From contig JACKCP010000005.1 in assembly GCA_020633955.1 (NCBI GenBank), positions 127,693 to 191,692 on the forward strand: a stretch of DNA of 64,000 bases. The letters run 5' to 3'. Both the position numbers and the translations under genes were made by a program. The notes beneath the pieces are model-generated. The model ran no database searches. It saw only the letters and a program-made list of their open reading frames with translations, and was not told where the DNA came from. Shown piece after piece: positions 26,567-33,491 of this stretch. Source of the stretch: Desulfobacteraceae bacterium. GTDB taxonomy: Bacteria; Desulfobacterota; Desulfobacteria; Desulfobacterales; JACKCP01. Numbering within the stretch: position 1 is the stretch's first letter; each line of letters starts with the position of its first letter.

Positions 26567-26974
26567 ATGGGAGCCGGAGGAACAAACGGAGGCACAGGTC
26601 GATTTTTGATTGGGCTCATAATGATGATTGCAGGAGGATATCTTTTTCTTGATGCTGTTAAAGTAAGCCACGGATTTGGTATGGGTTACAGGCTATATTC
26701 ATTTGGTGGATTTCACCTGACAGGGGGGATGGTACTTGTACCCTTTATATTTGGGATTGGGATTATTTTTTATAACTCTAAAAATCTGCTTGGATGGCTT
26801 TTGTCAGTCTCATCTCTTGTAATGCTTGCATTTGGTATTATTTCAAGTCTTAAATTCAGTCTTCGTTCCATGAGTTCATTTGAACTTTTAACAATTATTG
26901 TGCTTGTTGTGGGCGGGCTTGGTCTTTTTTTAAGCTCACTTAGAAACTTGAGTGCAGCAGATGATCCTCAGTAA
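26567..26974 (+). CDS. Small conserved-looking membrane protein
   Basis: A 135-residue protein with four predicted membrane segments (about 13-30, 52-68, 75-92 and 105-122). It has a Gly-rich N-terminus (MGAGGTNGGTGRFLIG) and a short polar C-terminus. AGGAG stands upstream at a normal distance, and the gene starts 5 bases after comEC, so it is co-transcribed. I do not recognise a named family. No catalytic motif is visible. Confidence 0.7.
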   Translation: MGAGGTNGGTGRFLIGLIMMIAGGYLFLDAVKVSHGFGMGYRLYSFGGFHLTGGMVLVPFIFGIGIIFYNSKNLLGWLLSVSSLVMLAFGIISSLKFSLRSMSSFELLTIIVLVVGGLGLFLSSLRNLSAADDPQ

Positions 26975-27024
26975 AATTTTAACTGACCACTTTTAAATTG
27001 TGGTCAGTTATTTACTGCTCAGTT

Positions 27025-27135
27025 TAAATAAAACGGATGTTGCATTCTTTCTGGACTTTATTATGGGGTAGGCGGTAAGGAGATAAAAAAACTATTTCCT
27101 GAAACCGGCTCAGAAAAATCCAGCATCCGTTCTTG
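27025..27135. repeat. Dispersed repeat family B (inverted-repeat element, reverse orientation)
   Basis: The left arm AACGGATGTTGCATTCTTTC (27032-27051) pairs with the right arm ending in CCAGCATCCGTT (27105-27131, revcomp AACGGATGCTGGATTTTTCTG). Between them lie GGAGATAAAAAAACTATTTCCTG and GAAACCGGCTCAG blocks shared with the copies at 50391 and 50630. It lies in the gap between a membrane protein (+) and RNase M5 (-), and may act as a transcription stop for both. Confidence 0.75.
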
Positions 27136-27209
27136 GAGGAAACTTGACTTCTTTCTGATTTCAAGCTGTAAATTTTTCATCTACCGTAACTGAACAAGCC
27201 AAACACTAT

Positions 27210-27764
27210 TTAATCAGAAATGGCCTCTTCAATTGTTTTCAGTGCATTGTCAAATTCTTCCCTTGAAATTCTATAATGATTTAACCTTGATAAAAATTTT
27301 TTTGAATTTCCATATCCGATTCTAAGTATTCTGCCAAGTCTGTTTCTTTTCAGTGCTGATCCTTTAAAACCTGAAAGCCTGTTATTTATAAGGTCTTCCA
27401 TTGAAAATTCATTTTCTGTTTTTTCATAAATTTGGGTTTTAGCCTTTAAAAGAGCATCTATAATTGTTTCTGTATCTGCATTTTCAACACCAATATTTCC
27501 TTTTCTGGTTGCTTCATCCTGAGTCAGATATGCATTTTTGCAGCCTGATACAATTTTATTCAGTCTTTCCCTGATTTTTTCTCCAGCCCAGTCTGGATCA
27601 GTGAAAATTATAACTCCGTTTTTTTCATGTGCCCATTTAATCTGTTCAATTATCGAAGGCGTAATGCCAAACCCTCCGGTGGTAATTATTTCGGCATGAA
27701 CAGCTTTTTTAACAGCTGTTTCATCATCTTTTCCTTCAACTACTATTGTTTCATGTATTATCAA
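27210..27764 (-). CDS. rnmV: Ribonuclease M5-like Toprim protein
   Basis: A 184-residue protein. The Toprim domain carries 'VVEGKDDETAVKKAV' (catalytic Glu), 'TGGFGI' and 'IIFTDPDWAGEKIRERL' (DxD metal-binding pair). 'GCKNAYLTQDEA' and 'GVENADTETIIDAL' then follow, which are characteristic of RNase M5 and its DUF4093 C-terminal half. In Bacillus this enzyme cuts 5S rRNA precursor on the ribosome. It is well known in Firmicutes and less expected in a Gram-negative anaerobe. No 5S rRNA is in the window. The function in 5S maturation is inferred from the family. Confidence 0.8.
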   Translation of the reverse strand: MIIHETIVVEGKDDETAVKKAVHAEIITTGGFGITPSIIEQIKWAHEKNGVIIFTDPDWAGEKIRERLNKIVSGCKNAYLTQDEATRKGNIGVENADTETIIDALLKAKTQIYEKTENEFSMEDLINNRLSGFKGSALKRNRLGRILRIGYGNSKKFLSRLNHYRISREEFDNALKTIEEAISD

Positions 27765-27905
27765 TTATTATCTCCAAATATAATTTATCAAAAGTCTAAT
27801 TTTTCGACTTATAGCATAATGCAAAAAAAATTAAAAAAAGAAGAATTATTTGGATTGAATTTTTTGTATTTTTTTTAGGAAAGGAAAATTGTGGGTGCCT
27901 GCATA

Positions 27906-27944
27906 AAAACCCTGCTGTCTGATTAAAAGACAGAAGGGTTTTTT
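27906..27944 (-). terminator. Terminator of the superoxide reductase gene
   Basis: AAAACCCTGCTGTC and GACAGAAGGGTTTT form a stem with one mismatch around an eight-base loop. T runs lie on both sides, so it may be bidirectional. The stop codon is 7 bases away. Confidence 0.85.
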
Positions 27945-27950
27945 ATTGTT

Positions 27951-28346
27951 TTACGAAACTTTAATTTCTGTTGAGCTTTCCCATAGTCCGTGAATATTGC
28001 AGTATGAAGCTGCAATTAATGTTCCTGAAGACTTGAGTTTAATTTTTGTTGCAGCAAAAGGATCGCTGTAACATGGACCTTCATTTGCTCCCTTTACAGA
28101 TTCGCCGTGGCAGTTAAAATCAAATGATGCGATTTCGTAAATAAACTTTTCAGCTTCCGGTTTAAAGTAAAGTTTTATCCATCTTATATGGTGTTCTGTT
28201 GTGTTGGGGTGTGCAATTTCATCGCCAATTGATACTGTTACTTCAAGAGGAGAGTCAGCAGTTGTTTCGGTTTTGCACTTAATAACTGGTACATGCTTTT
28301 CATTTTTCCAATCACCTGATTGAAAGAATTCTCCTAATTTCGACAT
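27951..28346 (-). CDS. Superoxide reductase (class II SOR, neelaredoxin-like)
   Basis: A 131-residue non-heme iron enzyme. The iron-site ligands are visible: KHVPVI (first His), HPNTTEHHIRWI (two or three His), and the C-terminal CNIHGLW carrying the Cys thiolate ligand and last His. There is no N-terminal rubredoxin-like Cys4 desulforedoxin domain, so it is the one-iron class II type. It reduces superoxide to peroxide in the cytoplasm without making oxygen, a common defence in anaerobes and sulfate reducers. GGAGGTG lies just before the ATG. It stands alone with its own terminator. A divergent or shared rubredoxin partner is not nearby. Confidence 0.93.
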   Translation of the reverse strand: MSKLGEFFQSGDWKNEKHVPVIKCKTETTADSPLEVTVSIGDEIAHPNTTEHHIRWIKLYFKPEAEKFIYEIASFDFNCHGESVKGANEGPCYSDPFAATKIKLKSSGTLIAASYCNIHGLWESSTEIKVS

Positions 28347-28599
28347 TTTAACACCTCCATTTTTGATTTATTGTTTTTATAAAACTGATGTAAAAAAATA
28401 AAACTTAAGGTCTGTCAGATTCTAAAATAATATCTTGATTAAAAATTATTAGTACAATGGTAAAAAAACTAACACATAAAAATTAATTTTCAAGTTTTGA
28501 ATTTAAAGTATAAGCACTGAAATTTTATGCGATTGTCTTTAAAATGAATTAAAGATCAGATTTTGAAGAAAGAAATGTAAAGGTTAAAAAACAGAAATG

Positions 28600-28675
28600 C
28601 TATATTGCAGTAACAGTTCAGTTCAATTTAGAACGGCTGCTGTATTTTTCTCAGTTTTCAGCTGAATATTACTAT
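28600..28675. repeat. Half copy of dispersed repeat family B within a 373-base gap
   Basis: In the gene-free stretch 28347-28719, the segment CAGTTCAGTTCAATTTAGAA followed by CGGCTGCTGTATTTTTCTCAG matches the reverse complement of the end of the copy at 50630-50765. The other half is missing. The remaining part of the gap is A/T-rich and shows nothing I can support. Confidence 0.65.
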
Positions 28676-28689
28676 TGGTATTAAATTAT

Positions 28690-28716
28690 GAAAGGGCGGC
28701 AGAACCGCCCTTATTG
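28690..28716 (-). terminator. Terminator of the coiled-coil protein gene
   Basis: AAGGGCGG (28692-28699) and CCGCCCTT (28705-28712) form an 8-bp GC-rich stem with a five-base loop. The trailing T stretch is weak. It lies just after the stop at 28720. Confidence 0.6.
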
Positions 28717-28719
28717 GTT

Positions 28720-30336
28720 TTAATGTGATTTGGCTGCAGGTGCTTCTGTTGTTTCATGAATTTCTGCAGCAGGTTTTTCAGCTTTTACTTCAGCTTCTTG
28801 TTTTTCGCCTTCAAGAACATTTAAAAGTTCAGTTTTGTAGCTTGCAGAGACATTGCCAAGTGTACTGATCTGTTCTCTAACAAGTTTTTTGTCACTTAGA
28901 GATGGTGCAAATGCCAGAGCTTTTTCGAGATTTTTCTCAATTTCTTCTATATCTGGAGTTCCCTTTGTTTTAGCAAGCTCTTTTACTTTGTCCATATAAA
29001 AACTGTAAATAAGAGAATATACTTCTTTTTTCTCATAGCTTTCATTTTTAATATCAGAAGGAGCATATATTTCAGGAAGTGTCATAAGATGGAACTTGCC
29101 TTTTGGGGCAAATTTACCCTGGAATACCATAAGACCGTCCTTTGAATTTGACAGATAAAAGTTTCCTGTGTTTGAAATACTTGCTGCAACAAGAATTATT
29201 ACAAGGAAACCAAATCCTGCTATAAGACCAAGAATGCCTTTATTCATGAGTCCTCCGTTATCGTTTGTTTCTTTTACTTTTGGATTTTTGATTTTGCTGA
29301 AATCAGGCTTCATTGCAGACAGCTTCTGAGCTGATTCAGAAACTTTTGTAAAAATAGTTTTGTTGAGTTCTTCTTCTTTTTGAGCAAGCTCTTCTTCTTT
29401 TGCCTTAATTTGCTTTTCCTTTGCACTGAGAGCTTCTTTTTCTGTCTCAAAGTCTTTTTTCTGAGCCTCGATATCTTTTAATTTTCTGGCTGCTTCACTT
29501 TCTCTATTCTGTGCCTCTTCGAGCTGGCTTTTTGCTTTTTCCTGATTTTCAACTGCATCTTTTTCAATCTTTTCTAATTCAGCTTTTTTTGATTGAAGTT
29601 CTTCTTCAGCTTTTTTTAATTCAGCGGCTTTTTTTTCTGCTTCATCCTTAGCCTTATCTGCATCTGCCTTTGCCTGTTCAGCGGTTTTCTTGGCGCCTTC
29701 AGCATCTGCTTTCAGAGCTTCAGCCTCTTTTTTCAGATTCTCAGCTTCTGAAATTTTGGCTTCAGCATCGCTGATTTTTGTCTGAATCTCTTGTTCTTTT
29801 GCTTCAAGCTCCTGTTTTGCCTTGTTTGCTTCTTCAAGCTTTGAATCTGCCTCTGAATTACTTGTTTTTGCATCTGCCAAAGCTTTTTCAGCTTCAGCTA
29901 GTTTTGAAGCGGCTTCACTTTCTTTTTTTTCAACATCTTCTTTTTTCTTTAAAATTTCAGCTTCCATCTGCTTGAGAGCTTCTTCTCTCTTGATAAGTTC
30001 AGCGTCATTTTTTGATATGTTTTCTGGTTTGATTTCTTTCACTGGAGGTGCCTCTACCTTTGATTCGTTAACTGGTCCTGAAAAAATATTTGAAAAATCC
30101 TTAAGCAGAATTTCCTTAAGCTTTTTATTATTACCTTTAATAAATTTCGGAGCTGTAAAATCTTTTTTGAATTCTGTTTTTTTAGGAGTGAAAGGTTTTT
30201 GCGGCTGCCATTGTTCAAATTTTCTCAGCACAATCTTTTCTGGTTCAGTTTTTTTCTGTTGCGGTGCCTCTTTGGGGGCTTCTGTTTTCTTTTTTGGCTG
30301 AGCTGATTTTTTTGTGTTGATCTTTTTTTTTGCCAT
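28720..30336 (-). CDS. Long coiled-coil membrane protein, function unknown
   Basis: 538 residues without a signal peptide. The N-terminus is basic and rich in Lys/Pro (residues 1-60). A 230-residue coiled coil of Ala/Glu/Lys heptads follows (about 105-345), reminiscent of TolA-like or IncA-like rods. A single membrane segment (about 365-385) and a C-terminal region of about 150 residues complete it; the latter contains 'FYLSNSKDGLMVFQGKFAPK' and ends in an Ala/Glu/Pro-rich tail. With this topology the coiled coil is cytoplasmic and the C-terminal part periplasmic. I do not recognise the family. The low-complexity heptads would attract false database hits. It is monocistronic. Confidence 0.7.
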   Translation of the reverse strand: MAKKKINTKKSAQPKKKTEAPKEAPQQKKTEPEKIVLRKFEQWQPQKPFTPKKTEFKKDFTAPKFIKGNNKKLKEILLKDFSNIFSGPVNESKVEAPPVKEIKPENISKNDAELIKREEALKQMEAEILKKKEDVEKKESEAASKLAEAEKALADAKTSNSEADSKLEEANKAKQELEAKEQEIQTKISDAEAKISEAENLKKEAEALKADAEGAKKTAEQAKADADKAKDEAEKKAAELKKAEEELQSKKAELEKIEKDAVENQEKAKSQLEEAQNRESEAARKLKDIEAQKKDFETEKEALSAKEKQIKAKEEELAQKEEELNKTIFTKVSESAQKLSAMKPDFSKIKNPKVKETNDNGGLMNKGILGLIAGFGFLVIILVAASISNTGNFYLSNSKDGLMVFQGKFAPKGKFHLMTLPEIYAPSDIKNESYEKKEVYSLIYSFYMDKVKELAKTKGTPDIEEIEKNLEKALAFAPSLSDKKLVREQISTLGNVSASYKTELLNVLEGEKQEAEVKAEKPAAEIHETTEAPAAKSH

Positions 30337-30589
30337 ATTCTTCCTCTTTCATTTTCTTCAAGATGTATATATTCATTATTCTTTTATTTTTTTAATGAAG
30401 TTAAACGAAATTCATATATTATCATCATGGTTTTGTAAACCACTAATTAAGTAAACAGCTGATACACCTGATCTTTATAGCAAAATTTTGTGGCTTGTCT
30501 TTTAGAAAAAGTGGTTTTCTCCAGAATGTTACATTAATGGTTTTTATTGTTATTTGAGACTGCGTGTCTGTTTATTTAATTTATTTGAT

Positions 30590-30690
30590 GGTGAACGAAA
30601 AATTCCAGTTTTCTGGCAATCAGTAATTTCAATTCTTGACAAAGAATGTGATTAAGGCTAAATTTACTTTATCTTTCCCATTGTCCACAT
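30590..30690. repeat. Partial dispersed repeat family A in a 448-base gap
   Basis: It shares GAAC.GAAAAATTCC.GTTTTC.GGCAATCA with the tail end of family A. It also ends in TTTCCCATTGTCCAC. It lies in the gene-free stretch 30337-30784 between the coiled-coil gene and the small ORF at 30785. The rest of the gap is A/T-rich without clear signals. Confidence 0.45.
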
Positions 30691-30784
30691 AATTTCCGAA
30701 TTTTCGGATTCAGGGTTTTACTAAGGAAGTTTACTTTTTTACTTTAATAAAATTCTGTCTTCAAAAGTATGGAAAGGAGGGCAA

Positions 30785-30952
30785 ATGTTAAATACAAATG
30801 TAGAACACAAAAAAGTCAGCTTAGATGGTCTTAATGCAATGAAGCACCGTGATTCAATAAAAAGATATCAGGAAAAAGGCTGGATGCTTTGCGGAGTTGC
30901 TCCAATAACAAATGAAAAAAGAATGGAATACCGATTCAAAAGACCAAGATAA
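30785..30952 (+). CDS. Small 55-residue protein, unrecognised
   Basis: AAAGGAGG stands four to five bases before the ATG, one of the strongest ribosome binding sites in the window. The 55-codon frame starts MLNTNVEHKKVSLDG, continues HRDSIKRYQEKGWMLCGVAP and ends RFKRPR. It is basic (many Lys/Arg), with one Cys, one Trp and a Gly-Trp turn. No signal peptide or membrane segment is present. It is followed by a possible 12-codon ORF (30985-31023, also with a good ribosome binding site) and a terminator at 31056. I do not recognise a family. A nucleic-acid- or ribosome-associated role would fit its charge but is a guess. Confidence 0.6.
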   Translation: MLNTNVEHKKVSLDGLNAMKHRDSIKRYQEKGWMLCGVAPITNEKRMEYRFKRPR

Positions 30953-31055
30953 ATTTTATCTAACTCAAATCAAGAGGCCTTATAATGAAATGCAAATTAG
31001 GGGCAATGGGAAAGTCCTGCTAGAACCTGAAAAAAGGGTCTTAAAATTTTTATAG

Positions 31056-31086
31056 AAAACGGCTGAAATATTCAGCCGTTTTTGTT
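31056..31086. terminator. Bidirectional terminator between the small ORF and mgtE
   Basis: AAAACGGCTGAA and TTCAGCCGTTTT surround a short ATA loop. A T run follows on the + side and A/T-rich sequence on the other. It ends the 55-residue gene's transcript and could also stop the convergent mgtE. Confidence 0.85.
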
Positions 31087-31111
31087 TTTTAAGTCCAATG
31101 TAAACTGAAGA

Positions 31112-32491
31112 CTAAAGTCCAAGAAGTATTTTAGCAGTTGAAAAATATATTGTAAGTCCAGAAATGTCTACAATAGTTGTAAGTGCAGGACTTGCAACAA
31201 CAGCAGGGTCAAGTTTCATTTTTGCAATGGTCATTGGAAGTGCTGCACCTATTACTGTAGCTGTTATAACCTGAAGTGACAATGCAGTGGCAACAACAAT
31301 ACCAACCTCGTAGACTGTAATTCCTGATGGCAGAGCCGCATTCCATGACAGGATCATTACCTGAATAAATGTAAGTGTTCCAAGGAGAGCTGATGTAAGA
31401 AATGCTATGTTGAGTTCCTTGAAAACCACTTTAAAAATATCTTTTGGATTAATTTCATTCAATGCAAGTGCTCTTATTACAACCGTTGCTGCCTGGCTTC
31501 CTGTATTGCCTCCCGCGTCAGTCATAAGGGGCATGTAAAGAGTAAGCAGTATAAGGCCCTTTAGAGCGTCTTCAAAGCTTCTTATTATGAATCCTGATAT
31601 AAGTCCCAGGAGTGCCAGTCCAACAACCCACACAGCCCTGTTTTTAAAATGAGTAAAAGAAGATGTTTTAAGATACACACCTGCCTCATGTTCTCCTGAG
31701 ATTGCCATGAGTTTTTCAAGGTCTTCTGTATGCTCCTGGGTTATTATGTCTATTGCATCATCATATGTCAGAATACCAACGAGGGCATTTCCTCCATTAA
31801 TAACTGGAAGAGCGATAAGATCGTATTTCTGGATTGTCCGTGCTGCTTTTTCCTGGTCATCATAGGCATTGGCAAATATCATTTCAGTATGCATCACGGA
31901 TTCGATTGATTCATCTGATCTTGCCAGGATCAGGTCTTTAAGTGATACAAACCCTGTAAGCTGTCTCTTTTCGTCAATTACATAGGCATAATAAATTGTT
32001 TCTTTATTTGGAGCCTCAAGTCTGAGCTTGTCTATTGCTTCCTTGGCAGTCAGGTTTTTTGAGAGGGTTGCATAATCAGAGGTCATCATTGCACCAACTG
32101 TTCCCTCAGGGTAGGCAGAGAGTTTTCTTATATCCTCACGTTCTGCCTGTGCAAGTGCGGGAAGGATAAGCTCTCTTTTTTCTTCAGGAATCTGTTTAAG
32201 AAGGTCAACCCTGTCATCATGGGCCATATATGTAATTATCTGGGCCAGTTCGTTTCTTTTTATTATCTTTGCAAGGTCAAGCTGAAGTTCAATATCCAGA
32301 TAACTGAATACTTCAGCCTTTTTAAATGGATCAGCCTCATGAAGTACGGTTTTTACTTCTTCCGGCGTCAATCCTGAAATAAAATCAGCTATAACAGGTG
32401 AGGGTGCTGTTTCTAAAATGAGTTTAATCTGATCAAAGTTACCGCTATTCAGGTATTCTTTGAGCTGAGGTAAAAGGATTGGATTTTTCAT
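31112..32491 (-). CDS. mgtE: Magnesium transporter MgtE
   Basis: A 459-residue channel. It has a cytoplasmic MgtE N-domain (about 20-130), a CBS pair (about 135-255, starting 'GTVGAMMTSDYATLSKNLTA') and a C-terminal membrane domain with five segments (about 285-455). The membrane domain contains 'LYMPLMTDAGGNTGSQAATV', the Mg-pore signature (PLMTDAGGNTGSQ). The N-domain and CBS pair sense cytoplasmic Mg and close the pore. The frame is open from an ATG at 32503, but GGAGG lies five bases before the ATG at 32491, which is chosen. That ribosome binding site is inside a 9-bp hairpin. A 40-codon leader ORF lies just upstream. Confidence 0.93.
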   Translation of the reverse strand: MKNPILLPQLKEYLNSGNFDQIKLILETAPSPVIADFISGLTPEEVKTVLHEADPFKKAEVFSYLDIELQLDLAKIIKRNELAQIITYMAHDDRVDLLKQIPEEKRELILPALAQAEREDIRKLSAYPEGTVGAMMTSDYATLSKNLTAKEAIDKLRLEAPNKETIYYAYVIDEKRQLTGFVSLKDLILARSDESIESVMHTEMIFANAYDDQEKAARTIQKYDLIALPVINGGNALVGILTYDDAIDIITQEHTEDLEKLMAISGEHEAGVYLKTSSFTHFKNRAVWVVGLALLGLISGFIIRSFEDALKGLILLTLYMPLMTDAGGNTGSQAATVVIRALALNEINPKDIFKVVFKELNIAFLTSALLGTLTFIQVMILSWNAALPSGITVYEVGIVVATALSLQVITATVIGAALPMTIAKMKLDPAVVASPALTTIVDISGLTIYFSTAKILLGL

Positions 32492-32494
32492 TAC

Positions 32495-32523
32495 TGCCTC
32501 CATGACCGAAAAAAATGGAGGCA
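32495..32523 (-). promoter_or_regulatory. Hairpin that sequesters the mgtE ribosome binding site
   Basis: On the minus strand, TGCCTCCAT (32515-32523) can pair perfectly with ATGGAGGCA (32495-32503) across an eleven-base loop. The GGAGG of mgtE (32497-32501) is fully inside the stem. Formation would block translation initiation at 32491. It is not followed by a T run, so it is not a terminator. Confidence 0.6.
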
Positions 32524-32539
32524 GGGATATGGATTTAAT

Positions 32540-32662
32540 TTAGAAAATAAGCCATTTCATCCGGCACAACATTATTTTACGGTTTTTAATAAATTGTTTC
32601 AGGAAGATTGTTTCCCCTGTGCAAATTTTTCTGCAACTTCCAGGGTCTTCGCCGTCGTTCAT
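32540..32662 (-). CDS. Candidate 40-codon leader peptide of mgtE
   Basis: A short ORF just upstream of mgtE on the same strand, starting at ATG 32662 with AAGGA upstream (AAGGACAAGTC then ATG). It begins MNDGEDPGSCRK and ends MKWLIF, 40 residues long, with a stop at 32540. The first eight codons hold three acidic residues, two Gly and one Pro, followed by a basic, hydrophobic end. Acidic and proline-rich N-termini are known in enterobacterial mgtL-type leader peptides, where low Mg makes ribosomes abort. The same bases can also fold into a nested helix (32603-32650). Whether the ORF is translated is unknown, so this is a candidate only. Confidence 0.35.
   Translation of the reverse strand: MNDGEDPGSCRKICTGETIFLKQFIKNRKIMLCRMKWLIF
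32603..32650 (-). ncRNA. Candidate structured RNA element in the mgtE leader
   Basis: On the minus strand, three sets of complementary blocks nest in order. GAAGA (32646-32650) pairs with TCTTC (32603-32607), CCCTG (32641-32645) with CAGGG (32615-32619), and TGCA (32632-32635) with TGCA (32620-32623). The helix has a five-base bulge and a seven-base internal side, and would close on an eight-base loop. It does not match the M-box or other riboswitch consensus I know. It may be a regulatory fold or chance. Confidence 0.35.
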
Positions 32663-32744
32663 GACTTGTCCTTTTTTATGGTTGAACAAAAAAAATAAAA
32701 CTTGATTTAAATATAATTGAAAGAATCATATGTCAATAAAATCT

Positions 32745-33416
32745 TTAGCTTAAAATATTGTCAATTATATAAGGAGAAATTACAAGTCCTTCTTCCCGGG
32801 AGTATTTTACCTTGTATCTCAGTTGTTCCATTGTAGTTATAAGGCTTCTGCCAAATATCAGGTCAAGCATGAAAGAGGCAGCTTTTTGTTTTTCGGAAAC
32901 AATTTCCCTGATATTTATGTCAAATAAAATTATTTCCTTGAGTTTTTCAAGGGCCTTATTGTTTGTCTGGTTTTCAATTTCATTTAAAAGATCTCTGATT
33001 TCCTTGTAAGAGCATTTCTGGTCATGTTCTTTGATAAGATCTGAAAGTGCCGGGATTTTTTGAAAAACAAGTTCTCTGGTTAAAAGGTTTTTGTTCATCA
33101 GGGAAACAATTGATTTTATGTCCCAGCATTTTAAAAGCCTGCATTCAACAGGTCTTGAATCATAAATAGAGCATAGTTTTGAATCCTCATCAAGGTAGAT
33201 GCAGGACCAGGTTTTATTTTTGCCTTTTATTTTGATAATTTCATTTTCAAGAATGATTTTCTCACCTGTTTTTGGATCAAGGGCTTTTTCCCCTTTTCTT
33301 AAGGTAACAAGATCTGACGGCGGTATTTTGCCCTGAACAACAAGGTATTTGTCTTCAATGTGGAGTGTTGGTCCGCTTTTTTCACAGCATTTTCCGCACT
33401 TTTTGCATTCCTGCAT
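32745..33416 (-). CDS. YkgJ family cysteine cluster protein
   Basis: A 223-residue protein. The N-terminal Cys cluster CKKCGKCCEKSG (CxxCxxxCC type, residues 4-13) and the later 'KLCSIYDSRPVECRLLKCWD' cysteines are the hallmark of the YkgJ (UPF0153) zinc- or iron-chelating family. The C-terminal half is helical and unremarkable. Members are widespread, and their function is still unclear; a metal-binding role is likely. GAGAGG lies before the ATG. It follows the PFOR gene on the same strand behind a hairpin and may be read from its own promoter. Confidence 0.85.
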   Translation of the reverse strand: MQECKKCGKCCEKSGPTLHIEDKYLVVQGKIPPSDLVTLRKGEKALDPKTGEKIILENEIIKIKGKNKTWSCIYLDEDSKLCSIYDSRPVECRLLKCWDIKSIVSLMNKNLLTRELVFQKIPALSDLIKEHDQKCSYKEIRDLLNEIENQTNNKALEKLKEIILFDINIREIVSEKQKAASFMLDLIFGRSLITTMEQLRYKVKYSREEGLVISPYIIDNILS

Positions 33417-33436
33417 ATTGCACCTCTCAAAATAAC

Positions 33437-33465
33437 AACCGCCCTGAAAATGATTCAGGGCGGTT
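33437..33465 (-). terminator. Terminator after the pyruvate:ferredoxin oxidoreductase gene
   Basis: AACCGCCCTGAA (33437-33448) and TTCAGGGCGGTT (33454-33465) make a perfect 12-bp stem with a five-base loop. The minus-strand T run that follows is broken, so termination may be partial and allow read-through into the YkgJ gene. Confidence 0.75.
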
Positions 33466-33491
33466 TTAAATCAGATTGTTAAAAATTTAAA

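Noticed and set aside
32504..32744. M-box riboswitch upstream of mgtE
   Set aside because: The conserved M-box blocks are absent; only the leader ORF and helix described above were found.
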